In this document: positions 36,182 to 44,096 of the stretch, piece by piece
Position numbering within the stretch: the stretch's first letter is position 1
Layout of the letters: each line of letters starts with the position of its first letter
Origin: Halobacteriovorax sp. DA5
GTDB taxonomy: Bacteria > Bdellovibrionota > Bacteriovoracia > Bacteriovoracales > Bacteriovoracaceae
Direction: 5' to 3'
Assembly: GCF_002903145.1 (NCBI RefSeq)
Contig: NZ_PPDJ01000002.1
Span: 372,001-436,000 of the forward strand
Length of the DNA stretch: 64,000 bases
Made by a program: the position numbers and the translations under genes
Notes under the pieces: generated by a model
What the model saw: only the letters and a program-made list of their open reading frames with translations
Database searches by the model: none
Told to the model about the DNA's origin: nothing

Positions 36182-36210
36182 TAATCGATTCTATCGATCA
36201 TGTAATAGAG

Positions 36211-36239
36211 GGCCTGCACATTTTGCAGGCCTTTTTTTT
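36211..36239 (+). terminator. terminator after the cysteine-rich lipoprotein
   Basis: GGCCTGCA (36211-36218) and TGCAGGCC (36224-36231) pair around a five-base loop and are followed by eight thymidines. Confidence 0.92.
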
Positions 36240-36283
36240 ATCCTAATTCGAGATATAATATTTGCAGGAAAAAGGAGTTTTTC

Positions 36284-36454
36284 ATGAAAAAAATTATCTC
36301 TCTACTTGCCCTGTCTACACTAGTTTTATTTAGCGCCTCGTGCTCTTCGAACTCAACTCGTGATGTCGCTTCTGAGCGAAAAGACTGTAAGGAAACATCA
36401 GTTCCTGACTACGAACAATATTACGAGAATTACGAAGACTGCAATAAGCTTTAA
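36284..36454 (+). CDS. small lipoprotein, 56 aa
   Basis: The frame runs ATG to TAA with an AAAGGAG site about seven bases upstream. The product MKKIISLLALSTLVLFSASC is a textbook lipoprotein signal with the lipidated cysteine at residue 20. The 36-residue mature part holds two further cysteines and a tyrosine/glutamate-rich end (YEQYYENYEDCNKL). It is unrelated in sequence to the preceding cysteine/lysine-rich lipoprotein but similar in size and setting. The function is unknown. Confidence 0.75.
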   Translation: MKKIISLLALSTLVLFSASCSSNSTRDVASERKDCKETSVPDYEQYYENYEDCNKL

Positions 36455-36537
36455 AAAACAGCAAAGGCAAAATTATATTGTAAGTAATTCACACTTAACA
36501 CAATTCTGTTTTTACAGTTTGTCACTTAATTGATACA

Positions 36538-36584
36538 TCTCTCTTATTAAATCGCCAATTTATATGTCATTTTGATAAGAGAGA
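36538..36584 (+). promoter_or_regulatory. 14-bp hairpin before the porin start
   Basis: The arms 36538-36551 (TCTCTCTTATTAAA) and 36571-36584 (TTTGATAAGAGAGA) pair over 14 bases with one G-U wobble and a 19-base loop. The downstream arm covers the purine-rich GAGAGAG that is the only ribosome binding candidate for the ATG at 36592. Confidence 0.55.
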
Positions 36585-36591
36585 GTAGACA

Positions 36592-37752
36592 ATGTTTAAA
36601 AAATCCCTACTAGTTTCACTATTACTACTTAGTAGTATTACTGCCCAAGCCTACGACTTCAATGTTCGTGCCTTCATGGTTTTAGACCTAATGACACTTG
36701 AGAAGATCGGTGGCAACAGCACTCGTGCTGAAATGGGTTATGGTACTGCTGATATTAAAGTTTACTTTAACCACGAACAGTGGAGTGCAAAGTTCAAACT
36801 TGATATTGATGCAACTGAAGAAGCTGGGACAACTGTTGATCTAATGGAAGAGGCCCTACTTACTTACCGTTTCAATAGTAATTGGAAACTAACAGGTGGT
36901 AAGGGTAAAGTTCCTTTCTACACAATGCACTTTGGTATCACTGAAAGAAACCTAATGGACGGTGGATACCTTACGCAAACATACTCTGGGATGAGAGCTG
37001 GATACTTTAAAAGAAAGTATCTTCTAACTCTACGCTACGGTGGATGGAGACAAGGTCAAATTCACGATGTGACTTTCTTTGGTTCAAACCAACAAGTAAG
37101 ACGTGACAGAGACAATCAATCAATTCCATACCTTGGTGGAGCCCCGACGTCTGAGCTTTCTTATGATACAGAAAGAACTTTTAACACAAACTTTCAAAGA
37201 GGTTTTGCTTATAAAGGTCGCTATATCCCTTCTCAAAATCATGAGATCATCGTAGGTGCTTTCACTTATTGGCGCGATATCGATCCAGAAGCAGATCACG
37301 GTTATTCTGTAGCATACCAATATGAAAATAATAGCTGGGCATTTTGGACAGAAGGTCTTTTTGGTTACTTCTCAAAGCATCCAAACGATCGCTACGCAAC
37401 TCTTAAGCAAGAGACTTACAATGCTCAAGCTGGCTTTCTTTATAAGATCGATGACAAGTGGGCCGCAGGGATTAACGCTGAGTACTCATTTGTTTACGAC
37501 CTAGCACACGATGCAGCCGACTACCCATCAACAGAATTTGGACAGTCGAGATATAACGATGGAAATGTAAGTAGAACAACGATCTACAAGCTAGATATCG
37601 GTGCTCAGTACAAGCTATCAAAGAAAGTACAACTTAATGGTGGTTTCCTTGTTGAGCGCCAACTAAGAGAAGAAACAAATACATCAACAGATGGTAACGC
37701 GGACGAGACGAACGGATACGCAATTAACTTCTCACTAAGTACTTGGCTTTAG
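36592..37752 (+). CDS. outer-membrane porin-like beta-barrel
   Basis: The 386-residue protein has a signal peptide (MFKKSLLVSLLLLSSITAQA). The mature part is a run of amphipathic strands with aromatic belts, for example GYGTADIKVYFNHEQWSAKFKLDID, YKGRYIPSQNHEIIVGAFTYW and QLNGGFLVERQL. It ends in an aromatic-rich strand (INFSLSTWL) with tryptophan next to last, as in barrel proteins. A TGG-GKGKVPF turn and an R-rich loop occur in diffusion porins. The exact porin class is unknown. A 14-bp hairpin lies directly upstream. Confidence 0.82.
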   Translation: MFKKSLLVSLLLLSSITAQAYDFNVRAFMVLDLMTLEKIGGNSTRAEMGYGTADIKVYFNHEQWSAKFKLDIDATEEAGTTVDLMEEALLTYRFNSNWKLTGGKGKVPFYTMHFGITERNLMDGGYLTQTYSGMRAGYFKRKYLLTLRYGGWRQGQIHDVTFFGSNQQVRRDRDNQSIPYLGGAPTSELSYDTERTFNTNFQRGFAYKGRYIPSQNHEIIVGAFTYWRDIDPEADHGYSVAYQYENNSWAFWTEGLFGYFSKHPNDRYATLKQETYNAQAGFLYKIDDKWAAGINAEYSFVYDLAHDAADYPSTEFGQSRYNDGNVSRTTIYKLDIGAQYKLSKKVQLNGGFLVERQLREETNTSTDGNADETNGYAINFSLSTWL

Positions 37753-37816
37753 GCCCAGTACTTAGAGCTTAAAAGTTTTACTTATTTAAGTTATCTTAAC
37801 TAACAATCAATACGAT

Positions 37817-37849
37817 ACATCTCCTAAAATGAATTAATTTAGGAGGTGT
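37817..37849 (+). promoter_or_regulatory. hairpin sequestering the ribosome binding site of the GlsB-like gene
   Basis: ACATCTCCTAAA (37817-37828) and TTTAGGAGGTGT (37838-37849) pair over 12 bases with one G-U wobble and a nine-base loop. The complete ribosome binding site AGGAGGTG lies in the downstream arm, and the GTG start is four bases beyond it. Confidence 0.65.
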
Positions 37850-37852
37850 TTC

Positions 37853-38104
37853 GTGGCCATCGAACAATTTATCATAATTTTATTTATTGGTGCTATCTCA
37901 GGCTGGCTAGCTGGAAGTCTCTATCGCGGAGAAACCTTTGGCCTTGTGGGCAATATCATCGTGGGTATCATGGGCTCCTTCGTAGGAAGCTTCACATTCC
38001 ATCTGGTTGGCTTTGCAGGCTATGGCCTTATTGGAAGTATCGTTATTTCCACCATCGGCGCTATCGTCTTTCTAGCAACTCTCCAGCTCTTGCAAAAACT
38101 ATGA
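37853..38104 (+). CDS. GlsB/YeaQ/YmgE-type small membrane protein
   Basis: The 83-residue product has three hydrophobic segments with the glycine-rich pattern of the transglycosylase-associated/GlsB family: LFIGAISGWLAGSLYRGETFGLVGNIIVGIMGSFVGSF and GLIGSIVISTIGAIVFLATLQL. Members are stress-induced inner-membrane proteins of unknown activity. The start is GTG at 37853, fixed by AGGAGGTG. That site is inside a strong hairpin, so translation may be conditional. Confidence 0.88.
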   Translation: MAIEQFIIILFIGAISGWLAGSLYRGETFGLVGNIIVGIMGSFVGSFTFHLVGFAGYGLIGSIVISTIGAIVFLATLQLLQKL

Positions 38105-38154
38105 ACAAAAGTTAATGCGAACAAGGCAATTATCTGTAGACTAATCGCAGGCCT

Positions 38155-38742
38155 GTGACTAAAATACGCCACATGGGCCTAATGTTTATATTTCCAGTAT
38201 CAAAAGAAGAAAAAGATCGTATCACAATCAATGAAGAGGGTTTAACTCTTAAAACCTATGGACTACCAATGGTTTTCTGGGGCTATCTTCTAGCAGCGGC
38301 AACAGTTGTCTTTGCAATGTTCATTGGTGTTAAAGGTCCAATGGTTAAGCTTTACAACACAGGTGATAGTATCAATCAGGCACTTGTAATTGCAGTTGCG
38401 GCCACTCTATTTCTAATTCCATTTATTACGCTATGTTTTTATATGTATGAGAAATTCATCGTTAAGCAAGATGATAAGCTTGTACTAAAGCATAGACTGT
38501 TCTTTATTCCAATTTATAAGAAGACTTATAAACTAGAGTCAAAGGATGCCTTTTCAATCGATCACTTTATGGACTCTCCTAATGTGGCAAAAATGAAGCA
38601 AGATCCTACAATGCGTGGATTTGAAAACAAAGGTTACTTCCAACTTTTTGCAAAGCTTGAAGATGGAAAGTATATTTTTGTTGATCGCTCAAATAGAAAA
38701 GCAGACCTGAAAAAGATTCAGGCCCTGCTGTCGGAATTTTAA
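38155..38742 (+). CDS. membrane protein with two transmembrane segments, 195 aa
   Basis: The product begins MTKIRHMGLM (GTG start at 38155; ATGs at 38173 and 38182 are alternatives). Two membrane segments lie at about residues 38-60 and 75-100, joined by a short loop with GDSINQ. The C-terminal 95 residues are soluble and mixed alpha/beta, with basic patches (KKTYKLESKDAF, DRSNRKADLKK), and may form a PH-like domain. No family is firm. It lies 50 bases after the GlsB-like gene and is possibly co-transcribed. It converges with the ferredoxin gene, with three bases between stops. Confidence 0.7.
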   Translation: MTKIRHMGLMFIFPVSKEEKDRITINEEGLTLKTYGLPMVFWGYLLAAATVVFAMFIGVKGPMVKLYNTGDSINQALVIAVAATLFLIPFITLCFYMYEKFIVKQDDKLVLKHRLFFIPIYKKTYKLESKDAFSIDHFMDSPNVAKMKQDPTMRGFENKGYFQLFAKLEDGKYIFVDRSNRKADLKKIQALLSEF

Positions 38743-38745
38743 TTT

Positions 38746-39333
38746 TTAATCGTCTTTAGAATTTTTATCGTCTTCTTCTTTGTAGTTTTGACGAATTGTT
38801 TTAGGACGGCGTCCGCCACCTAGGCGCTTTTCTTTAGAGTTGTCGCGTCCATCACGCTCCCAGTGGTTTTTCCATTCCTCTTTCTTAGAGTTCTTTTCTT
38901 CCCACTTAGCTTGACGCTCAGTCATTACTTTCTCAACTTCATCTTTCTTTCTAACTTTAAAGTTTCCAGATTGCTTAAGCTTTGAAAGTTTATCATTAAC
39001 AACTTTTTTATTCTTAGCTTCGCGCTTTGCCTCAACACCAGCTTTAGAGTGTCCAGACATATCCACAGTAACTTCACCATTTACGATTGTCTGACATGAC
39101 ATACGCTCTTTAGTGATGTGAAAAACATTACCGATAAGCTTTTTTTCAACTTCTGTTGGTTCATTAAGATTATCTGCACCGGCCATTACACGAACGATAC
39201 AATCTGTACAAGTTCCGTGTCCGCCACAACTAGAGTTAACATAAACTCCATTCTTTTTTAGATGCTCTAATAGAGACATCTCATCATCAACATAGATTGT
39301 CTCATTTGATGGAGTAAGAGTAACTTTGAACAT
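38746..39333 (-). CDS. 2Fe-2S ferredoxin with basic C-terminal extension
   Basis: The 195-residue product has a plant-type ferredoxin domain in residues 1-95. The cluster cysteines are C36, C42, C45 and C80 (SSCGGHGTCTDC with MSCQTIV), the standard spacing. Residues 96-195 are an unusual tail of lysine, arginine, glutamate and asparagine with low complexity, including WEEKNSKKEEWKNHWERDGRD and GGGRRPKTIRQ. Such a tail could bind RNA, DNA or a partner. The gene lies just downstream of the dut/PHA-like cluster on the minus strand. Electron partners are unknown. Confidence 0.85.
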   Translation of the reverse strand: MFKVTLTPSNETIYVDDEMSLLEHLKKNGVYVNSSCGGHGTCTDCIVRVMAGADNLNEPTEVEKKLIGNVFHITKERMSCQTIVNGEVTVDMSGHSKAGVEAKREAKNKKVVNDKLSKLKQSGNFKVRKKDEVEKVMTERQAKWEEKNSKKEEWKNHWERDGRDNSKEKRLGGGRRPKTIRQNYKEEDDKNSKDD

Positions 39334-39374
39334 TTTAAGCCTTCATTATTTTTATTGAGTTAGATAAAGAAGGA

Positions 39375-39659
39375 TTAAACCGTCTTCTTAATCTTATTCT
39401 CAATGGTTTCTAAAATTTTTCCTTTAAGAGGCTTTAGCATAAAAGATAGGTCAAGATCAACCAGACAGTAAGATTCTTCAAACTTTAGCTTCAATTCAAA
39501 GCCTTTTCCTTTAGCTTGCATGGAAAAATTACCATCATCAGTCGTCACATCAGCTTTTACATTGAATTTTGCGACGTATTCAGGTGTTACGGCCTGCTTA
39601 CCTAGATTGTAGGCTTCTTCTTGAGATGAAGCTTGGCTATAGTTTACTTTTAAACTCAT
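39375..39659 (-). CDS. PHA-system-like small protein, 94 aa
   Basis: The real start is the ATG at 39657-39659 (MSLKVNYSQASSQEEAYNLGKQ), with AAGGA eight bases upstream. The frame remains open to 39965, but that part overlaps dut and encodes nothing plausible. The product matches the shape of PF09650 polyhydroxyalkanoic-acid-system proteins: an N-terminal helix, a central DDGNFSMQAKGKGFELKLKF strand pair and the closing LKPLKGKILETIENKI. The family is associated with PHA granules but is also found without them. Assignment is tentative. It lies 19 bases after dut. Confidence 0.6.
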   Translation of the reverse strand: MSLKVNYSQASSQEEAYNLGKQAVTPEYVAKFNVKADVTTDDGNFSMQAKGKGFELKLKFEESYCLVDLDLSFMLKPLKGKILETIENKIKKTV

Positions 39660-39678
39660 TACAATAATCCTTATTTTA

Positions 39679-40146
39679 CTACTTTGTCCCTGTTGAGCCG
39701 AAACCTCCAGCTCCTCTTTCAGTATCAGATAACTCATCCACGGCCGAAATTCTGGCCTGCCAAACCGGGGCCATAACCATCTGAGCAATTCGCTCACCAT
39801 GCTTAATGATGAAATCCTCTTTTCCAAAATTTCCAAGAATGATCTTAACTTCTCCGCGATAATCACAATCGATTGTCCCAGGTGAGTTAACAACAAGTAG
39901 GTCAGTCTTAAATGATAGTCCCGAACGTGGCCTAATTTGAACTTCATACCCGTGAGGGATCTCAAAACTAAGTCCTGTTGGAACTAAGACACGAGCACCT
40001 GGAGCAATCACAAGGCTATCTTTGTTCTCAAGATGAGCACGAAGATCCGCACCTGCAGCTCCAGTTGTTTCATATTGTGGAAGATCGAAGCTAGAGTCGT
40101 AATGCTCTAGCTTCTTTACTTTTAAATCAACTACTCTATCGATCAT
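39679..40146 (-). CDS. dut: deoxyuridine triphosphatase (dUTPase)
   Basis: The 155-residue enzyme hydrolyses dUTP to dUMP, giving the ThyA substrate and keeping uracil out of DNA. The five motifs are visible: AGADLRAHLE, RPRSGLSFKT, NSPGTIDCDYRGEVK, GERIAQMV and RGAGGFGSTG. Size and trimer-type motifs match the bacterial family. The ATG is at 40144-40146. It lies 20 bases after pnp on the same strand and 19 before the PHA-like gene, suggesting a shared message. Confidence 0.96.
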   Translation of the reverse strand: MIDRVVDLKVKKLEHYDSSFDLPQYETTGAAGADLRAHLENKDSLVIAPGARVLVPTGLSFEIPHGYEVQIRPRSGLSFKTDLLVVNSPGTIDCDYRGEVKIILGNFGKEDFIIKHGERIAQMVMAPVWQARISAVDELSDTERGAGGFGSTGTK

Positions 40147-40166
40147 AAAAATCCTGATCTAACTAA

Positions 40167-42428
40167 CTAGTCTTTTTTCTCACCACGAGGCTTTCTGTCA
40201 CCTCTTGGCTTTCTGTCATCACGACGAGGGCGACGATCACCTCTATCACCATCTCTTGATTCACGTGGCTCGCGCTTTGGTGCATCTTTTTGAGCTTCTG
40301 CTTCAGTTTTACCATCACGACGAGTTAGTGCTTCAACAGCTTTGATTGAAAGCTTTGCACGTCCCATTTTATCAATTTCAAGAACCTTGATCTTAACTTC
40401 TTGACCTTCTTCTAGGTAGTCAGCTGCATCAGTGATTCTATCTTCAGCGATTTCAGAGATGTGAACAAGTCCACCAACACCAGCAGCGATATCAACAAAT
40501 GCACCGTAGTCTTTAAGTGAAGCAACTTTTGCTTCGTAAACTTTACCAACTTCTGGTCCATTAAGTTGTAGGCCAACAAGTGCCATACACTCATCAATCA
40601 TCTCTTGATTAGTTGAGATGAATTTAGTTGTTCCATCTTCATCAATCTCGATAGTAAGTTCGAAATCTTCTTGAAGCTTCTTAATATTCTTCCCACCAGG
40701 ACCAATAAGGCCACCGATTTGGTCTTGCTTAATTTGCATAGACTTCATTACAGGAACACCCTCTTTAAGAGTCTTTCTTTCAACAGAAATAGTCTTTGCC
40801 ATCTCTTCTAGGATGTGAAGACGTCCTTCTCTTGCTTGTGCCATTGCACTTTCAACGATCTCTTTAGTAAGACCTGTAATTTTGATATCCATTTGAATTG
40901 CAGTAATACCTTCAGTAGTACCAGCAACTTTAAAGTCCATATCACCTAGGTGATCTTCGTCACCAAGGATATCTGTAAGAATCTTGAATCTTTCACCATC
41001 AGTTACTAGACCCATAGCGATCCCTGCAACAGGAGCAGTTAGAGGAACACCAGCATCCATAAGTGCCATTGAACCTGAACATACAGAACCCATTGAAGAA
41101 GAACCGTTAGACTCTAAAACCTCACATACAAGACGAGTTGTATATGGGAAGTCTGTTGGGATAACTGCTTTAAGAGCACGCTCAGCTAGGTTTCCGTGAC
41201 CTTGCTCACGACGTCCAACACCACGTACACCACGTGCCTCACCTACTGAATATGGAGGGAAGTTATAGTGTAGATAGAATTGATCTTCTGAAGTACCAAT
41301 AATACGGTCACTCATTTGAGCACCTTTGCTACCACCTAGAGTAACAGCGGCCATAACCTGAGTCTCTCCACGTGTGAATAGAGATGATCCGTGTGGAACT
41401 TTAAGTACATCAATCTCAGTTTCGATTTCACGTACTTCAGCAAGTCCACGACCAGCAATACGCTTATCTTCATTTAAGATATCTCCACGAAGCATTTCAT
41501 ACATTAGTTCATCTACACCTTTGTATGCTTCTTTTCCGAATGCATCGTTTTCAGTTAGACCAAAAGCTTCTGGTGCGTCTGCCATTGCAGCTTTAACTTG
41601 AGCTTCAATAGCTTTAACAGCTTTTTGTCTTTCTAGCTTATCAGTAATCTTAAGCGCCTCACGAGCTGTTGCTGTGTAGTCTGCTCTGATCTTTTCAAGC
41701 ATAGTATTGTTTGCAGCTGCTGATACGAATTCACGCTTAGCTCTACCAACTTCTTTTTGAATATCTTTAAGGAATGCAACAAAGCCTTCGATTTCTTTTT
41801 GACCAAAAAAGATTGCATCTAGAACATCTTGCTCAGGAGCGACTTTCGCTTCCCCTTCAACCATAAGGATTGCATTGTCACTTGCTGCAACAACGATTTC
41901 CATATCAGACTCTGCCCATTTGTCATGGTCAGGGTTGATAACAAATTCACCACCGATACGACCAACTTTACAAGTACCAATTGGACCTTCAAATGGGATA
42001 TCAGAAATAGTTAGAGCTGCTGATGCACCAAGTGCAGCAAGAACCTCTGGGTCACCTTCTGGTGAGTAAGAGATTACAGTTGCAGAAATAACTGTATCAA
42101 ACATATATCCGTGTGGGAAAAGAGGTCTTAGTGGCCTATCAATTAGACGAGCATTTAAAGTCTCACCAACTGAAGGACGACCTTCTCTTTTTAAGAATCC
42201 ACCAAGGAACTTCCCTGCTGAATAGAATTTTTCTGTGTATTCAACTAGAAGTGGGAAAAAGTCTTGTCCGTCTTTTACTTCTGTTGCAGATGTAGCAGTA
42301 ACTAGAACTTGTGTACCACCACTAGATACGATAACTGATGCGTCAGCTTGTTTTGCCATACGACCAGTTTCAATTGTAACTTCCTTACCACCAAAGTTGT
42401 AAGTAAACTCTCGTTTGTTGTTTAACAT
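40167..42428 (-). CDS. pnp: polynucleotide phosphorylase
   Basis: The 753-residue 3'-5' exoribonuclease degrades RNA phosphorolytically. The start is the ATG at 42426-42428 (MLNNKREFTYNFGGKEVTIETG), with GGAG six bases upstream; an ATG at 42440 precedes the site. Two RNase PH domains, a KH domain (IGPGGKNIKKLQEDF) and an S1 domain (GKVYEAKVASLKDYGAFVDI) follow in order. The C-terminal tail after S1 is about 45 residues of R, D, K, G and P (for example RRPRRDDRKPRGDRKPRGE) and is longer and more basic than usual. rpsO lies upstream, the common arrangement. Confidence 0.97.
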   Translation of the reverse strand: MLNNKREFTYNFGGKEVTIETGRMAKQADASVIVSSGGTQVLVTATSATEVKDGQDFFPLLVEYTEKFYSAGKFLGGFLKREGRPSVGETLNARLIDRPLRPLFPHGYMFDTVISATVISYSPEGDPEVLAALGASAALTISDIPFEGPIGTCKVGRIGGEFVINPDHDKWAESDMEIVVAASDNAILMVEGEAKVAPEQDVLDAIFFGQKEIEGFVAFLKDIQKEVGRAKREFVSAAANNTMLEKIRADYTATAREALKITDKLERQKAVKAIEAQVKAAMADAPEAFGLTENDAFGKEAYKGVDELMYEMLRGDILNEDKRIAGRGLAEVREIETEIDVLKVPHGSSLFTRGETQVMAAVTLGGSKGAQMSDRIIGTSEDQFYLHYNFPPYSVGEARGVRGVGRREQGHGNLAERALKAVIPTDFPYTTRLVCEVLESNGSSSMGSVCSGSMALMDAGVPLTAPVAGIAMGLVTDGERFKILTDILGDEDHLGDMDFKVAGTTEGITAIQMDIKITGLTKEIVESAMAQAREGRLHILEEMAKTISVERKTLKEGVPVMKSMQIKQDQIGGLIGPGGKNIKKLQEDFELTIEIDEDGTTKFISTNQEMIDECMALVGLQLNGPEVGKVYEAKVASLKDYGAFVDIAAGVGGLVHISEIAEDRITDAADYLEEGQEVKIKVLEIDKMGRAKLSIKAVEALTRRDGKTEAEAQKDAPKREPRESRDGDRGDRRPRRDDRKPRGDRKPRGEKKD

Positions 42429-42617
42429 AAATAACTCCATTTATATTTTTGAATGTCTATATTTAGAAATGTGTTAGTTGGAATGTATGTGAGAAGAAAT
42501 CCAAAGAATATGAAAATCTAAAACCACTGAGATCAGCGTGTTTTTAAATTTTAATATCCCTTAAATCTCAAACTCTCCTCTTAACCATTTCCGTACTAAA
42601 ATTTTAACTGCTTAAAT

Positions 42618-42642
42618 AAAAAAAAGGAAGCATAAAGCTTCC
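42618..42642 (-). terminator. terminator between rpsO and pnp
   Basis: On the minus strand, GGAAGC, a TTTAT loop and GCTTCC are followed by eight uridines. It lies about 25 bases after the rpsO stop and 190 before the pnp start, so pnp likely has its own promoter or is partly read through. Confidence 0.85.
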
Positions 42643-42667
42643 TTTCTTTTGCCTTGATATATAAAGC

Positions 42668-42946
42668 TTACTTTCTTAGACCAAGTTTCTTAATTAGTGC
42701 TTTGTAGTTTTCTTCGTTGTTTGTAGCAACATACTTAAGAAGACGACGACGACGTCCAATCATCTTAAGAAGACCACGGTTTGAAGAATAGTCGTGAATG
42801 TGTGCACCAAAGTGTGTCTTAAGGTTGTTGATTCTTGTTGTAAGAATTGCAACTTGAACCGCTGCACAACCACTGTCTTTTTCACCTGCACCAAATTCTT
42901 TACCAAATTCTGCTACGATGCTTGCTGTTTCTGCATTTGAAATCAT
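42668..42946 (-). CDS. rpsO: 30S ribosomal protein S15
   Basis: The 92-residue small-subunit protein binds 16S rRNA. It is recognised by VQVAILTTRINNLKTHFGAHIHDYSSNRGLLKMIGRRRRLLKYV and the closing LGLRK. AGGAG precedes the ATG at 42946 by about five bases. The rpsO-pnp order is conserved in many bacteria. A terminator separates it from pnp. Confidence 0.97.
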   Translation of the reverse strand: MISNAETASIVAEFGKEFGAGEKDSGCAAVQVAILTTRINNLKTHFGAHIHDYSSNRGLLKMIGRRRRLLKYVATNNEENYKALIKKLGLRK

Positions 42947-43028
42947 ATTTTTCTCCTAAAACTTACCCAAAACCGAGCAAGGAAGTTATTTTCCAGGCCA
43001 AGAAAGGGGCGCTATAATTTTGAGCATA

Positions 43029-44084
43029 CTAACGTATTATTTCACTCATGTAAACCTTTAAATTCTCGAGCAAACGGGCCTCAATTTGGCGAATTCGCTC
43101 ACGAGAAACCCCATAATCATCTGCGATGGCCTGTAGAGAGCGCGGAGCATCATTAAGAAGCCTTTCGCGAAAGATTTCCTGGTCACGAGGCTTTAGGCCT
43201 TGGATAAAATGATCCAGATTATCTTGTAATAATTTCAAGGATTGTTGGAACTCGATATCTTCGGCAAAATCACCAGAATCAGGCAGTAGGTCTCCCATGG
43301 TCGAAGACGACTCTCCAACCGGAGTATCAATACTAACTTCAGAGCCACCTTCACCCAGGCGCATATCCATCAGGGCCACGGCCTTTTCACTAACATCAAG
43401 GTTCTGGGCAATAGTCTTATGATCAGGCTTAATCCCTTGGGCCTCGAGACGCTCTTTTTCACGCATCAGGTTATAAAACAACTTCTTTTGTTCATTTGTT
43501 GAACCAAGTTTAACTAACTTAAAGTTATCGAGAATAAATTTTAGAATATAAGATTTAATCCACCAAGAAGCATAATATGAAAGCTTTGCGCCTTTATCTG
43601 GTTCAAATAATGAGACGGCCTTCATTAGGCCAATATTCCCCTCTTGAATCAAATCCATCACATTGGCGTGAGCACTTCGGTACTCCATAGCGATTTTGAC
43701 AACTAGGCGAAGATTAGAAACAACGAGTTTCTTTGCCAAATCAATATCACCTGATTCACGAAATTGCTTAACCAGCAGCTTCTCTTGTTCAGGAGAAAGT
43801 AGCTCATAACGTGAGATATCTTTTAGATATTGGTTTAATTTATTATCTAGTTTTGAAGGAACAGGAAGATTTGAGGCCAGGGCCGGAAGAGTCTCTTGAA
43901 TGAGCTCAACTTCTTCATCTATCGTAAGTTTTTTAGGACTGATATCAACATACTCGTGATCATCCTCGATTACTTCGACATCATTATCAAAAAGATCAGA
44001 ATCCTCAACTGATGGGAGAACCTCAACATCATAATTAGGATCTGACTGATTGTTATTCTTATTATTGTTATTAATTTTTGCCAT
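43029..44084 (-). CDS. rpoH: RNA polymerase sigma factor, RpoH-like
   Basis: The 351-residue sigma-70-family factor has region 2 (AKKLVVSNLRLVVKIAMEYR, DLIQEGNIGLMKAVSLFEPDKGAKLSYYASWWIKSYILKFIL), region 3 and region 4 (LQAIADDYGVSRERIRQIEARLLENLK). KLGSTNEQKKLFYNLMREKERLEAQG is the hallmark of the RpoH (sigma-32) group. An unusual 75-residue acidic N-terminal part, asparagine-rich at the start, precedes region 1.2. Heat-shock use is inferred by family only. It is upstream of rpsO on the same strand. Confidence 0.9.
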   Translation of the reverse strand: MAKINNNNKNNNQSDPNYDVEVLPSVEDSDLFDNDVEVIEDDHEYVDISPKKLTIDEEVELIQETLPALASNLPVPSKLDNKLNQYLKDISRYELLSPEQEKLLVKQFRESGDIDLAKKLVVSNLRLVVKIAMEYRSAHANVMDLIQEGNIGLMKAVSLFEPDKGAKLSYYASWWIKSYILKFILDNFKLVKLGSTNEQKKLFYNLMREKERLEAQGIKPDHKTIAQNLDVSEKAVALMDMRLGEGGSEVSIDTPVGESSSTMGDLLPDSGDFAEDIEFQQSLKLLQDNLDHFIQGLKPRDQEIFRERLLNDAPRSLQAIADDYGVSRERIRQIEARLLENLKVYMSEIIR

Positions 44085-44096
44085 TAAGGCTATTTA

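Noticed and set aside
39660..39965. N-terminal extension of the PHA-like gene into dut
   Set aside because: It overlaps dut in another frame and encodes nothing plausible; the AAGGA site and ATG at 39659 fix the start.
40984..41199. Plus-strand open frames opposite pnp (also 41374-41601 and 41829-42069)
   Set aside because: They are antisense shadows of a long, highly conserved gene and have no ribosome binding sites.
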